A DNA stretch of 64,000 nucleotides from Pedobacter kyungheensis (lineage in GTDB: Bacteria; Bacteroidota; Bacteroidia; Sphingobacteriales; Sphingobacteriaceae): contig NZ_JSYN01000001.1 of the NCBI RefSeq assembly GCF_000812965.1, positions 62,001 through 126,000 of the forward strand. The letters run 5' to 3'. The notes under the pieces were generated by a model that was given only the letters and a program-made list of their open reading frames with translations, did no database searches and was not told where the DNA came from. Of the stretch, positions 8,148 through 15,913 are shown in pieces (positions within the stretch are counted from its first letter, which is position 1; every line of letters starts with the position of its first letter). A program made the translations under genes and the position numbers.

Positions 8148-8954
8148 ATGGCAACATCGTATCCAACCTTTACCCTATCCGACCAATTAACAAGCCGACA
8201 GCTCGATTTTTTTAATACCCATGGGTTTATCCACTTTAAAAATTTTATTGAACCCGAAACAGTTTCTGCCATTATTGAGGCCGCTAAACAGGTAGAACAA
8301 AAATGGTTGCTGCAAGATATCAAGAAAATTAATGGCGTGCCCATTAAATATGGCAAAGACCTTGATGGCTCATCCATCGTGCAACGCTTTGCTTTTATTA
8401 ATCAGCACCACCAAACTTTAAGTGGTTTACTGCTCGATCCGCGTTTTAATGCACTGCTTCAACTGGCTGGTGATGGCGCGCGTTTAGGTACCGAAGAAAA
8501 AGACGGCATGGTATTTAACCACTACATTAACGGGCCCGAAAGTAAGTTTAGCAAAATGGGCTGGCATACTGATGGTTTAAGAGATATATTTTATGGCACC
8601 AAACTAAACCCAATGCTGAATGTAGGCATACACCTCAGCACCTTGCAACCCGAAAATGGAGGTTTAAAAATTATTCCGGGTACCCATAAACAAAGTATTT
8701 ACCAGATGCTTTTCCGCAAGAAATACTTTTTAGATAACAAACCCGATGCACAGGAAGTATCGATATTACCACAGGCAGGCGATTTGACCATACACGATGG
8801 CCGGCTTTGGCACCGAGTGGCCGAATCATCAGTTCGGGGCGAAGCGAGCAGACGACGCGTAATTTATGTGCCGATTATCGCCGGAAAATACGCCCCTAAA
8901 AACGAGAACAGCCCGACTGTATTTTATCAACGCTTTGCCGGAATCGTAAAATAG
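8148..8954 (+). CDS. Phytanoyl-CoA dioxygenase (PhyH) family Fe(II)/2OG oxygenase
   Basis: A 268-residue non-heme iron, 2-oxoglutarate-dependent oxygenase. From the ATG at 8148 (MATSYP) it has the PhyH layout: an N-terminal FFNTHGFIHFKNF segment, then the iron-binding HxD in GWHTDGLRD (H140, D142). NGGLKIIPGTH follows, then LTIHDGRLWHRV supplying the distal histidine (216 or 222), and an arginine-rich RRRVIYVP that would bind 2OG. The frame extends 22 codons upstream to 8082, but that overlaps the Cys-leader peptide and is probably not translated. First structural gene of an operon under the putative Cys leader. Substrate is unknown; a role in sulfur release (as TauD-like oxygenases do) is only an inference. 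Confidence 0.85.
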   Translation: MATSYPTFTLSDQLTSRQLDFFNTHGFIHFKNFIEPETVSAIIEAAKQVEQKWLLQDIKKINGVPIKYGKDLDGSSIVQRFAFINQHHQTLSGLLLDPRFNALLQLAGDGARLGTEEKDGMVFNHYINGPESKFSKMGWHTDGLRDIFYGTKLNPMLNVGIHLSTLQPENGGLKIIPGTHKQSIYQMLFRKKYFLDNKPDAQEVSILPQAGDLTIHDGRLWHRVAESSVRGEASRRRVIYVPIIAGKYAPKNENSPTVFYQRFAGIVK

Positions 8955-8957
8955 ATT

Positions 8958-9110
8958 ATGCTGTTTGTTTTATTGTTCAGCTATCTGGTCAGATCGGGGA
9001 AGCTAAAGCGCGCCGGCCTGTTTTTAAAAACTGCGCCAAAAAGAATAAGTTTAAAATTATACCGCCCGGAAACAGCGCTAATATTCGGGTTTATTATAGC
9101 AGGTGCTTAA
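8958..9110 (+). CDS. Small 50-residue ORF between dioxygenase and phosphatidyltransferase
   Basis: ATG at 8958 lies 3 bases after the dioxygenase stop. The frame ends in TAA at 9108-9110, directly followed by the ATG of the next gene. The product starts with a hydrophobic segment (MLFVLLFSYLV), has a strongly basic middle (several K/R) and ends in a second hydrophobic stretch (ALIFGFIIAGA). Stop-start packing on both sides argues it is translated. No family is recognised; a small membrane peptide is the most one can say. Confidence 0.5.
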   Translation: MLFVLLFSYLVRSGKLKRAGLFLKTAPKRISLKLYRPETALIFGFIIAGA

Positions 9111-9800
9111 ATGGAGTGTAATACTAAAAGAGAAAAAGTGGCTGTTGTGCACCAAAAGCTTTTTACCGACAGAGAAAGGACGAACATTTTACGCGGTGGA
9201 GAGCAAAAACTAATTCTTTTTCTACTGAAAAAGGTTCCCGGTTGGGTTACACCGAATTTTATGACAGGTATTGGCATGCTTGGCTCAGTAGTGGTTTTCG
9301 TTGCATTTATACTGGCGTACCATTACGGCAATACCCATTTATTAATTGGTATTGGGGGCTTACTCATTAACTGGCTCGGCGATTCGTTAGATGGCAGGTT
9401 GGCTTATTACCGACACATTCCGCGCAAGTGGTATGGTTTTACGCTCGATATTGTTATGGATTGGCTAAGCATTGTACTCATTGGCTTGGGTTATTATTTT
9501 TATGCTTCCGGCCCATACCAGGTACTGGCCTTCTTATTTGTGGTATTGTATGGCTGGTCGATGATTATTGCTTTGCTGAGGTATAAAATTACAGGAAACT
9601 ACCGTATTGATACGGGGCACCTGGGCCCTACTGAACTACGTGTAATCATTTCGCTAATTTTACTGGCTGAAAGCCTGATAACCGGCATTATTGGCTATTT
9701 TGCCATGGCCATTAGTGCTTTGCTTTTGATTATCAATACGGTTGATACACAAAAACTACTGAAAGAAGGCGATGCCAGAGACAAAGCTGACCGGGTATAA
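9111..9800 (+). CDS. CDP-alcohol phosphatidyltransferase family protein
   Basis: A 229-residue integral membrane enzyme of the CDP-OH-P transferase family, which joins a CDP-activated alcohol or diacylglycerol to an alcohol acceptor. The active-site region reads D-S-L-D-G-R-L-A-Y, then G-F-T-L-D-I-V-M-D, so all four catalytic aspartates are present. It departs from the canonical DGxxAR-x8-G-x3-D-x3-D: the Arg is replaced by Tyr and the gap to Gly is one residue longer. About five or six membrane spans follow the cytoplasmic N-terminus. It starts right after the 50-residue ORF and overlaps the GtrA gene by one base (TAATG). Lipid product unknown. Confidence 0.85.
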   Translation: MECNTKREKVAVVHQKLFTDRERTNILRGGEQKLILFLLKKVPGWVTPNFMTGIGMLGSVVVFVAFILAYHYGNTHLLIGIGGLLINWLGDSLDGRLAYYRHIPRKWYGFTLDIVMDWLSIVLIGLGYYFYASGPYQVLAFLFVVLYGWSMIIALLRYKITGNYRIDTGHLGPTELRVIISLILLAESLITGIIGYFAMAISALLLIINTVDTQKLLKEGDARDKADRV

Positions 9801-10240
9801 TGAGCTGGCAATCTGTTAAACTCTTCTTAAAGGCTCAGGTATCTGCATTTTCGGGCGGACTTACCGATTACGGGTTAATGATACTCTTAACCGAGCTCCT
9901 GCATATTCATTTTACCATTTCTATCATCATTTCCGGATCAATAGGTGGTATGGTAAACTTTTGCATTAACCGTTTCTGGGCCTTTAAAAGTACCGATGGC
10001 TATCATGGTACTGCCAATATGCAGCTTATCCGTTTCTTTATGGTAGTACTGGGGAGTATTTCTTTAAAATCGGCAGGAACCTATCTGCTCCACAACAGTT
10101 TCAATTTAGATTATAAAATTGGCCGGTTATTGATAGATAGTGTTGTGTCCTATGGTTTTAACTACCCCTTAATGAAATACTGGGTATTTAAAACAAATAT
10201 CATTGCCTTCGAATATGTTGAAGAACAAACACAGGCTTAA
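9800..10240 (+). CDS. GtrA-like membrane protein
   Basis: A 146-residue protein with four predicted membrane spans (around 15-35, 40-60, 78-100 and 110-130). It fits the GtrA/DPMS family, which helps move or anchor polyprenyl-linked or lipid-linked sugars. The FCINRFWAFKS segment between spans 2 and 3 and the late YPLMKYWVFK segment are family hallmarks. Its ATG overlaps the stop of the phosphatidyltransferase by one base, so translation is coupled. The pairing suggests a lipid or cell-envelope modification pathway. Confidence 0.88.
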   Translation: MSWQSVKLFLKAQVSAFSGGLTDYGLMILLTELLHIHFTISIIISGSIGGMVNFCINRFWAFKSTDGYHGTANMQLIRFFMVVLGSISLKSAGTYLLHNSFNLDYKIGRLLIDSVVSYGFNYPLMKYWVFKTNIIAFEYVEEQTQA

Positions 10241-10309
10241 CTGATAAAAGCTAAAATTCAGCGCTTAAAACATGAAAATTGAAGCAAAAATTAGTCATTT
10301 ACATTAAAT

Positions 10310-10324
10310 AACAAACGTTTGCGC
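10310..10324 (-). promoter_or_regulatory. LacI-like operator motif (copy 1 of 3)
   Basis: Minus-strand word GCGCAAACGTTTGTT containing the perfect palindrome CAAACGTTTG. Near-identical words occur at 13016-13030 and 15495-15509. This copy lies between convergent genes (downstream of the kinase), so its role here is unclear. The surrounding 10241-10407 gap also has an imperfect inverted repeat (about 10333-10408) that could terminate both flanking genes. Confidence 0.35.
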
Positions 10325-10407
10325 TAAAATTGAGGTAATAAAGGTAAAAAGTGATGTCCAGCTCAAACGATGAAGCATAAAAAACTGAACATCTTACCTT
10401 TACCTTA

Positions 10408-11499
10408 TTAGTTTAAGATCTTTTTTGGATCGTTTACCCTATCTGCATTGATCTGCTTTACAATTTCTTCAAAACGCGCTTCTTTAGCCATGTATTTATT
10501 CAACAAATCGAGCTGATTTAAGCCCCTAACCAGGTTATGCTCCGGATAACTTGTTTTATAATAAACATCGCCATTTAAAAAGTCGGTAATGAACCTAACC
10601 GCCTGCATATAAATCATAAATTTACCGGCATAAATGAAGAACTGTTTTTCGGCGAAACTTAAAACCGAATCCATTTCTTCCATATATCCTTTATGTATGG
10701 CGGCAAAAACATCTTCCCTGATCGCTATTTTATTAATATCGCGTTCTTCTTCATTGGCCTCAGAAAGGTAGGTACGCATCATATCGCCCACATCGCTAAT
10801 AAAATAGCCCGGCATTACCGTATCTAAATCGATTACGCAAAGGCCAATACCTGTTTCTACCTGCAGCAGCACATTGCTTATTTTAGTATCGTGGTGTATC
10901 ACACGGGGGTTAAGTGCACCGCTATCAACCATGTGTACGTATTGTTCTTCAATTTCGTAAAGCCTGATAATTTCTTCAATCGCAAATTTGGCTTCGGCTT
11001 TCCTGGCATCACCTGCATTTTCTAAAGCCACTTTAAACTGCTCAACGCGCAGCGGCAGGTTATGAAAATCTAAAATAGTTGGCTTTAATTGATTTACATT
11101 GAAAGCGCCAAGCATCCTGGTAAACTTACCAAACTGTTTTGCAGCATGATAAGCCTGCTCTGGTTCCTGCACAAAATCAACAGAACAAGAGTTTTCTACA
11201 AAAGGGAAAATGCGGTAAAAATGATCGTCAATTACAACAAAATCATCACCGTTTAATGCACTAATCGGCGCAACAAATAAATATTTGGGTGCAGTTTGAT
11301 CCAGATATTTTTTTATTGCCTCAATATTCCGGGCTATGTTTAGGGGCTCTCTAAAAACTTCGGTATTTACCTCCTGCAAAATATAGGCAACACCGTCGCC
11401 ATAAACTTTCCAGGTATGGTTAATGAGACCAGAGCCAAAAGGTTCTGTTGTTAATTTTTCTACGTTAAGTCCATAAGCACCTAAGACTTCTTGAAACAT
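10408..11499 (-). CDS. NahK-like APH-fold sugar kinase
   Basis: A 363-residue cytoplasmic kinase of the aminoglycoside-phosphotransferase fold, closest in layout to N-acetylhexosamine 1-kinase (NahK). The N-lobe has FGSGLINHTWKV (phosphate-binding loop) and YILQEVN with the family's strand. The catalytic loop VIHHDTKISNVLL gives the Brenner-type H-D-x-K-x-x-N, and CVIDLDTVMPG supplies the metal-binding aspartate. It is the last gene of a minus-strand set after GH109 and GH35, so phosphorylation of released GalNAc or GlcNAc at C1 is a reasonable inference. Fold assignment is strong; exact sugar is not proven. Confidence 0.8.
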   Translation of the reverse strand: MFQEVLGAYGLNVEKLTTEPFGSGLINHTWKVYGDGVAYILQEVNTEVFREPLNIARNIEAIKKYLDQTAPKYLFVAPISALNGDDFVVIDDHFYRIFPFVENSCSVDFVQEPEQAYHAAKQFGKFTRMLGAFNVNQLKPTILDFHNLPLRVEQFKVALENAGDARKAEAKFAIEEIIRLYEIEEQYVHMVDSGALNPRVIHHDTKISNVLLQVETGIGLCVIDLDTVMPGYFISDVGDMMRTYLSEANEEERDINKIAIREDVFAAIHKGYMEEMDSVLSFAEKQFFIYAGKFMIYMQAVRFITDFLNGDVYYKTSYPEHNLVRGLNQLDLLNKYMAKEARFEEIVKQINADRVNDPKKILN

Positions 11500-11610
11500 A
11501 AGATGGTATAAATATATATTAATGTGTCAGGCAGGTGTTTTTCCCATCCTGAATAAGTTCTGGTTAAAAATATGCGGGTAATACTTTGCAGTACTACCCG
11601 CAAAAAATGA

Positions 11611-12963
11611 CTAAAATCCGCTATCGTCTAAAGCGAAAGTATTTTTACGGTCTTTCCATTTTCCTTTGGTAAAATCAGGGAATTTTTGTGGCATATTTCC
11701 TTCTTTTAACGATTTGGTAGAAAGTGGTGTAATTACACTCATGGTTACTGAGTCATAAACATCAATTGGCGTTTGTTTCTTCTGTTTTACCGCCTGGATA
11801 AAACCATTAAATACAAACCAATCCATACCGCCGTGACCAGCGCCTACAGCTTCTGATGCATATTTTTTCCAAAGTGGGTGATCATATTTTTCAAACCATT
11901 CTGAAGCCGGATCCCATACATCATCTTTTTTCGATTTATGATCAATGTAAACTGATTTGTTTACGTCCATCCAAAGCCCTTTAGTACCCTGAACCCTGAA
12001 ACCAATTGAATAAGGGCGAGGCAAGTGTGTATCGTGGCTTAGCAATACCGTTTCGCCGTTTGCACAGTTAATTAAGGTAGTGGTAACGTCGCCATTTTTA
12101 TAATTAATTTTAGCATTTGGGTGACCTGGCGACATTTCTTCTACGTAAGCAGCTAAGCCCCTGGCTTTCGAACTGAAAGATACCAGACTGGTAAAGCTGT
12201 TACCTCTGTTGATATTGGCATACTGCATTAACGGGCCTACACCATGGGTTGGATACAAATCACCATCCTGATCGATGTTGAACTGTGTACGCCATTGTGC
12301 CTCGCTTAAAGCTTTTGGCCCGAACTCTACACCGCCACCATAATAATCTTTACCATTGTTAAACAATACGTTTCTTAAATTGTGCTGGTAACCACCTTCT
12401 AAGTGTACCAACTCACCAAATAAGCCCTGACGTACCATGTTTAAGGCCGCCAATACATCTCTGCGGTAACAAACATTCTCTAAAGTCATGTAAGGCATTC
12501 CGGTTTTTTCGGAAGTATTTACAATATCCCAGTGATCTTGTACCGTTAAACCTGCAATAACCTCGCAACCCACATATTTACCGGCTTTCATGGCATCAAC
12601 TGCCTGATCGCGGTGAAATTGCCATGGAGTAGCAATAATTACGGCATCGATATCTTTACGTTCTATCAGTTTTTTATAAGCATCTAATCCACCGGTGTAT
12701 TCGGTAGCTGCAGGCCTGCCTTTTTTAGCAATAAAATTGCGGCAAATTTTAAGCGAGCTTTCCTGGGTATCGCAAATCGCTACAATTTCTACATCGTCTC
12801 TCAATGCGCCTTCAGAAATATGGCTCATACCGCGTGCACCTACACCAATATAACCCAATCTTACTTTTGCACTATCTGATGATGCAAATAAACTTCCTGT
12901 TGGCAGGATGGTTAAACCCGCCGCTGTGACTGCACCATTTTTGATAAAATCTCTACGTTCCAT
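11611..12963 (-). CDS. GH109 family (Gfo/Idh/MocA-type) alpha-N-acetylgalactosaminidase
   Basis: A 450-residue exported protein with a Tat-type start (MERRDFIKNGAVTAAGL). It has a Rossmann NAD-binding region (VRLGYIGVGARGM) and a C-terminal catalytic domain. GH109 enzymes retain bound NAD and hydrolyse alpha-GalNAc through an oxidation-elimination mechanism. GH109-type segments are clear: NTSEKTG..YMTLENVCY, GDLYPTHGVGP, NGDVTTTLI, PRPYS, AGHGGMDWF, DVYDS and PDFTKGKW. Length matches the family. It lies upstream of a NahK-like kinase and downstream of a GH35 enzyme on the same strand, a plausible set for glycans with terminal alpha-GalNAc. Other Gfo/Idh/MocA activities are possible. Confidence 0.85.
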   Translation of the reverse strand: MERRDFIKNGAVTAAGLTILPTGSLFASSDSAKVRLGYIGVGARGMSHISEGALRDDVEIVAICDTQESSLKICRNFIAKKGRPAATEYTGGLDAYKKLIERKDIDAVIIATPWQFHRDQAVDAMKAGKYVGCEVIAGLTVQDHWDIVNTSEKTGMPYMTLENVCYRRDVLAALNMVRQGLFGELVHLEGGYQHNLRNVLFNNGKDYYGGGVEFGPKALSEAQWRTQFNIDQDGDLYPTHGVGPLMQYANINRGNSFTSLVSFSSKARGLAAYVEEMSPGHPNAKINYKNGDVTTTLINCANGETVLLSHDTHLPRPYSIGFRVQGTKGLWMDVNKSVYIDHKSKKDDVWDPASEWFEKYDHPLWKKYASEAVGAGHGGMDWFVFNGFIQAVKQKKQTPIDVYDSVTMSVITPLSTKSLKEGNMPQKFPDFTKGKWKDRKNTFALDDSGF

Positions 12964-13015
12964 TTGTGTTTTTTATGTTTATTATTTAAGTTTTAAGTTG
13001 ATTGCAATTGTACTT

Positions 13016-13030
13016 GAACAAACGTTTTAC
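13016..13030 (-). promoter_or_regulatory. LacI-like operator motif (copy 2 of 3), upstream of GH109
   Basis: Minus-strand word GTAAAACGTTTGTTC centred about 60 bases upstream of the GH109 start. It shares AAACG(A/T)TTGT with the copies at 10310 and 15495. The CG-centred form is typical of LacI-family operators. No such regulator is encoded in the window. Confidence 0.4.
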
Positions 13031-13086
13031 TAACCTTTATTTTACTGTTCTCCAGTTTAAATCGGCTCAGCTTCAGCGCTGTTCTA

Positions 13087-15414
13087 TTATAAATTTTTAA
13101 AAGGTTTCTGGTTAAAATATAAACGGTAATCTTTAATTCTGCCATTGGCATTATCCTGCCGAGGTAAGAGTTTCAATGCTTTGATACTGTAATTTTTACC
13201 CAGGTCGATCACAATCTGGTGTGGTGGCTTTGGCGACTGGTTTTCCCATTGGGTATGCCAGATGCTGGTAAACTGCAAATCGAAAACATTGGCTGCATTG
13301 CCATCATCGCCTCCCAGTTCTTCGCTATCGGCATAAACAACTTTCCAATCGTTGCGCGGAATCTCATTTCCCTTATCATCAACCAGTACAATTTCGGCTA
13401 CTGAAGTAAAAGGCTGTCCTTTTTGCTCGCTAAGCGCCTCTAAACAGAAATAACGGGCTGTAACCGGTTTAAAGTTTACAGTCTGCCATTTGTTATCGTT
13501 GGCAAAAGTACCTTCGGCATAAGGTGGCTGTGCATTGGCAAGCCATTTCTGGCCGGCTTTACGGTGCAACTGGGGCTGTTTTTCGTTTACCACATCCAAA
13601 ACAGGGTGATCTAAAAAGCTTAAAGCCGGTGTTTGGGTGCCGAATAAATCGAAAACAACCACTTCGTTGTTACCCTTTTTTAACCAGCTGCCTGGCACAA
13701 GCATGGTTTGTGTTGGGCCGATATTCCAGTATCTGCCCAGGCACATTCCATTTAACCAAACTAATCCTTTATTCCATTTACCCATATCCAGGTAGGTGTC
13801 TGCTAATTTATTGGCTTTAAAGCTGCCTTTGTAAAAAGCAGCAGCTGCCGGCTGACGGTTAAGTTTTTCGTAGCGGAGCGGGGTATTTACCTCGCCCAGT
13901 CTGATCGGATAATTTTTCCAGCCTTTTAAAGCAGTCTGTTTTCCGTTTTCGCTCAAATAAACTTCGCCATGAATGCCTTTCCAATCGTGCATCTGGTAGC
14001 CGTAATTTACCCTGCCGGTAGCCTCAACCAGCACCCTCAACACACTTTTATTTAGTCTTGCTGGTAATTCGATACTAAAACGGCCCTTTCTCCTATCCAG
14101 TTCGCCAATCTTTTTCCCATCAATGTACACCAATGCGTAATCGTGTATGTCTTTAAAAGTAAGGGTGGCTTTTTTACCGGCTTTTAAACTGGTTTCGTAT
14201 AATACGCAGCCAAAATCCTGGTTTAAATCTTCCATTAACAGTGCCGTATCGGCCAAAACCGGCTTCGGTAAGTTTTTAGTCAGTACCGCTACTGATGAGA
14301 AAGTAACGGGCTGTAATTGCTGTATTTTGTTTGCTGCCGGTACCTCAGGTAAAACCTCACCTTCCTGCAGGTAATTGGCAAATAACTTGCGGATAGCATA
14401 AAATTTCTCGGTGGCATTACCAGCTTCATCAATTGGGGCATCGTAATCGTAACTGCTGGTTTGTGGCAGGTACGGAGGTGCATTAGCGCCACTGTAAGTA
14501 CCAAAACTGGTTCCACCATGGGCCATGTAAATACTAAACGATGCTTTATGATCAAGCATGTATTTAAGTTCGTCGACTATACGTTGGGTATTGCCTTTAT
14601 GGTGTGGCCTGCCCCAGCTATCAAACCAGCCCGGATAATATTCGCCACACATTAATGGCCCTGTTGGTTGTATAGCCCTTAAAGCTTTAAAATTAGCTTC
14701 CGGATCGCTGCCAAAGTTTACCACAGCAAACAATCCTTCGGGATGGTCGTTCTTTAACTGCGAAGGGCCATCGCAATGGAACAAAGGCACATTAAAACCA
14801 GCTTCCTTTAAGTTGGCTTTAATGATATTCATATAATCCTTATCGTTACCATAACTGCCATACTCGTTCTCTACCTGCACCATAATAATGTTACCACCAT
14901 TGGTAATTTGCAAGGGTGCAAGTTGTTTACCTACCTGAAGCAGGTATTTTTTAGACCGGGCTAAAAAATATGGATTTTGTGTGCGCAAACGGATGTTTTT
15001 GTCTTTAAGCAGCCACCAGGGGAAGCCACCGAACTCCCATTCGGCGCAAGAATATGGTCCGGGCCTTAATATTACGTACAAACCCACCTCCTTTGCCAGT
15101 TTACAGAATTCGGCTGCATCACTTTGCCCTGTCCAGGTAAAAGTATCGGGTTGTTTTTCGTGCATGTTCCAAAAAAGGTAAGCACAAACGGTATTTAAGC
15201 CCATGGCTTTTGCCATTTGCAGGCGCTGTTTCCACTCGGCTTTCGGGATGCGGGCAAAATGCATTTCGCCGCAACGGATAATATAAGGCTTGCCATTTAG
15301 CTCAAAAGATTCAGTACCTATAGCAAATGGAGCCGCATTTTGAGCCCAGCTACCGGCTGAGAGGCTGATTAACAGCAATAAAGCAAATATTTTTTTTAGC
15401 CGTAAGACGTGCAT
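13087..15414 (-). CDS. GH35 beta-galactosidase with C-terminal discoidin-like domain
   Basis: A 775-residue exported retaining beta-galactosidase. The signal peptide is residues 1-24 (ending GSWAQ). The GH35 TIM barrel covers about 30-345, with IIRCGEMHFARIP at the start, QVENEYG giving acid/base E184, and MCGEYYPGWFD giving nucleophile E258. Beta-sandwich domains follow. The last ~130 residues (VTARYFCLEAL...IDLGKNYSIKALKLLPRQD) look like an F5/8 type C carbohydrate-binding module. It is upstream of GH109 on the same strand but separated by 123 bp that holds an operator-like word, so it may be transcribed separately. A further operator-like word lies 80 bases upstream of its own start. Confidence 0.93.
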   Translation of the reverse strand: MHVLRLKKIFALLLLISLSAGSWAQNAAPFAIGTESFELNGKPYIIRCGEMHFARIPKAEWKQRLQMAKAMGLNTVCAYLFWNMHEKQPDTFTWTGQSDAAEFCKLAKEVGLYVILRPGPYSCAEWEFGGFPWWLLKDKNIRLRTQNPYFLARSKKYLLQVGKQLAPLQITNGGNIIMVQVENEYGSYGNDKDYMNIIKANLKEAGFNVPLFHCDGPSQLKNDHPEGLFAVVNFGSDPEANFKALRAIQPTGPLMCGEYYPGWFDSWGRPHHKGNTQRIVDELKYMLDHKASFSIYMAHGGTSFGTYSGANAPPYLPQTSSYDYDAPIDEAGNATEKFYAIRKLFANYLQEGEVLPEVPAANKIQQLQPVTFSSVAVLTKNLPKPVLADTALLMEDLNQDFGCVLYETSLKAGKKATLTFKDIHDYALVYIDGKKIGELDRRKGRFSIELPARLNKSVLRVLVEATGRVNYGYQMHDWKGIHGEVYLSENGKQTALKGWKNYPIRLGEVNTPLRYEKLNRQPAAAAFYKGSFKANKLADTYLDMGKWNKGLVWLNGMCLGRYWNIGPTQTMLVPGSWLKKGNNEVVVFDLFGTQTPALSFLDHPVLDVVNEKQPQLHRKAGQKWLANAQPPYAEGTFANDNKWQTVNFKPVTARYFCLEALSEQKGQPFTSVAEIVLVDDKGNEIPRNDWKVVYADSEELGGDDGNAANVFDLQFTSIWHTQWENQSPKPPHQIVIDLGKNYSIKALKLLPRQDNANGRIKDYRLYFNQKPFKNL

Positions 15415-15913
15415 GGGTTAAGGTTCTGTTCGGTTTTGTTGATTTGTATGTTTAAAAATAGAACAAGCAAATGAGCAAAACAATAGAAATGTCAGCGCAA
15501 ACGATTGTCTAATTTTAGTGCTACAAATTATCAGCGCATCAGCCATCCCTTTTATCGATGCTCACAACCAATGATTTTTAAACCACTAATCATTTTGTAA
15601 AGAAAAGTGTTATCAGGTTTAAAATTATACGGCCAAAAGACATTATTGGGGATAAATCAAACCTAGTATTGTAGAAATATTTCCCCAGTTTTCCCCATTC
15701 CCCAATTTGGGATTACAAGATATGCTTTAACATTAAAGCGCGGTATAAAATTTATTTTTTCAGAAAAAGTGGCGTTAGCGGCGCATTAACCGAAGATTTA
15801 ACCACAGCCTTATTTTCAAACTAACTCACATTCAGGTGTATAATAAAGAATTGGCGGGGGTTTTGCCAAATACCACATACAACTACGCTATTAGTATTCC
15901 TAAACATACGCTT
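15415..15913. other. Intergenic gap between GH35 and VgrG
   Basis: About 500 bases between the divergent starts of GH35 and vgrG. Apart from the operator-like word at 15495-15509, I see only GGGG/CCCC-rich short inverted words near 15650-15715. The GTG-initiated upstream extension of the vgrG frame (from 15836) is judged not to be coding. Confidence 0.4.
15495..15509 (+). promoter_or_regulatory. LacI-like operator motif (copy 3 of 3), upstream of GH35
   Basis: GCGCAAACGATTGTC lies about 80 bases upstream of the GH35 start and differs at only two positions from the word at 10310-10324 read on the minus strand. Together the three words suggest one regulator for the GH35-GH109-kinase set. Confidence 0.42.
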
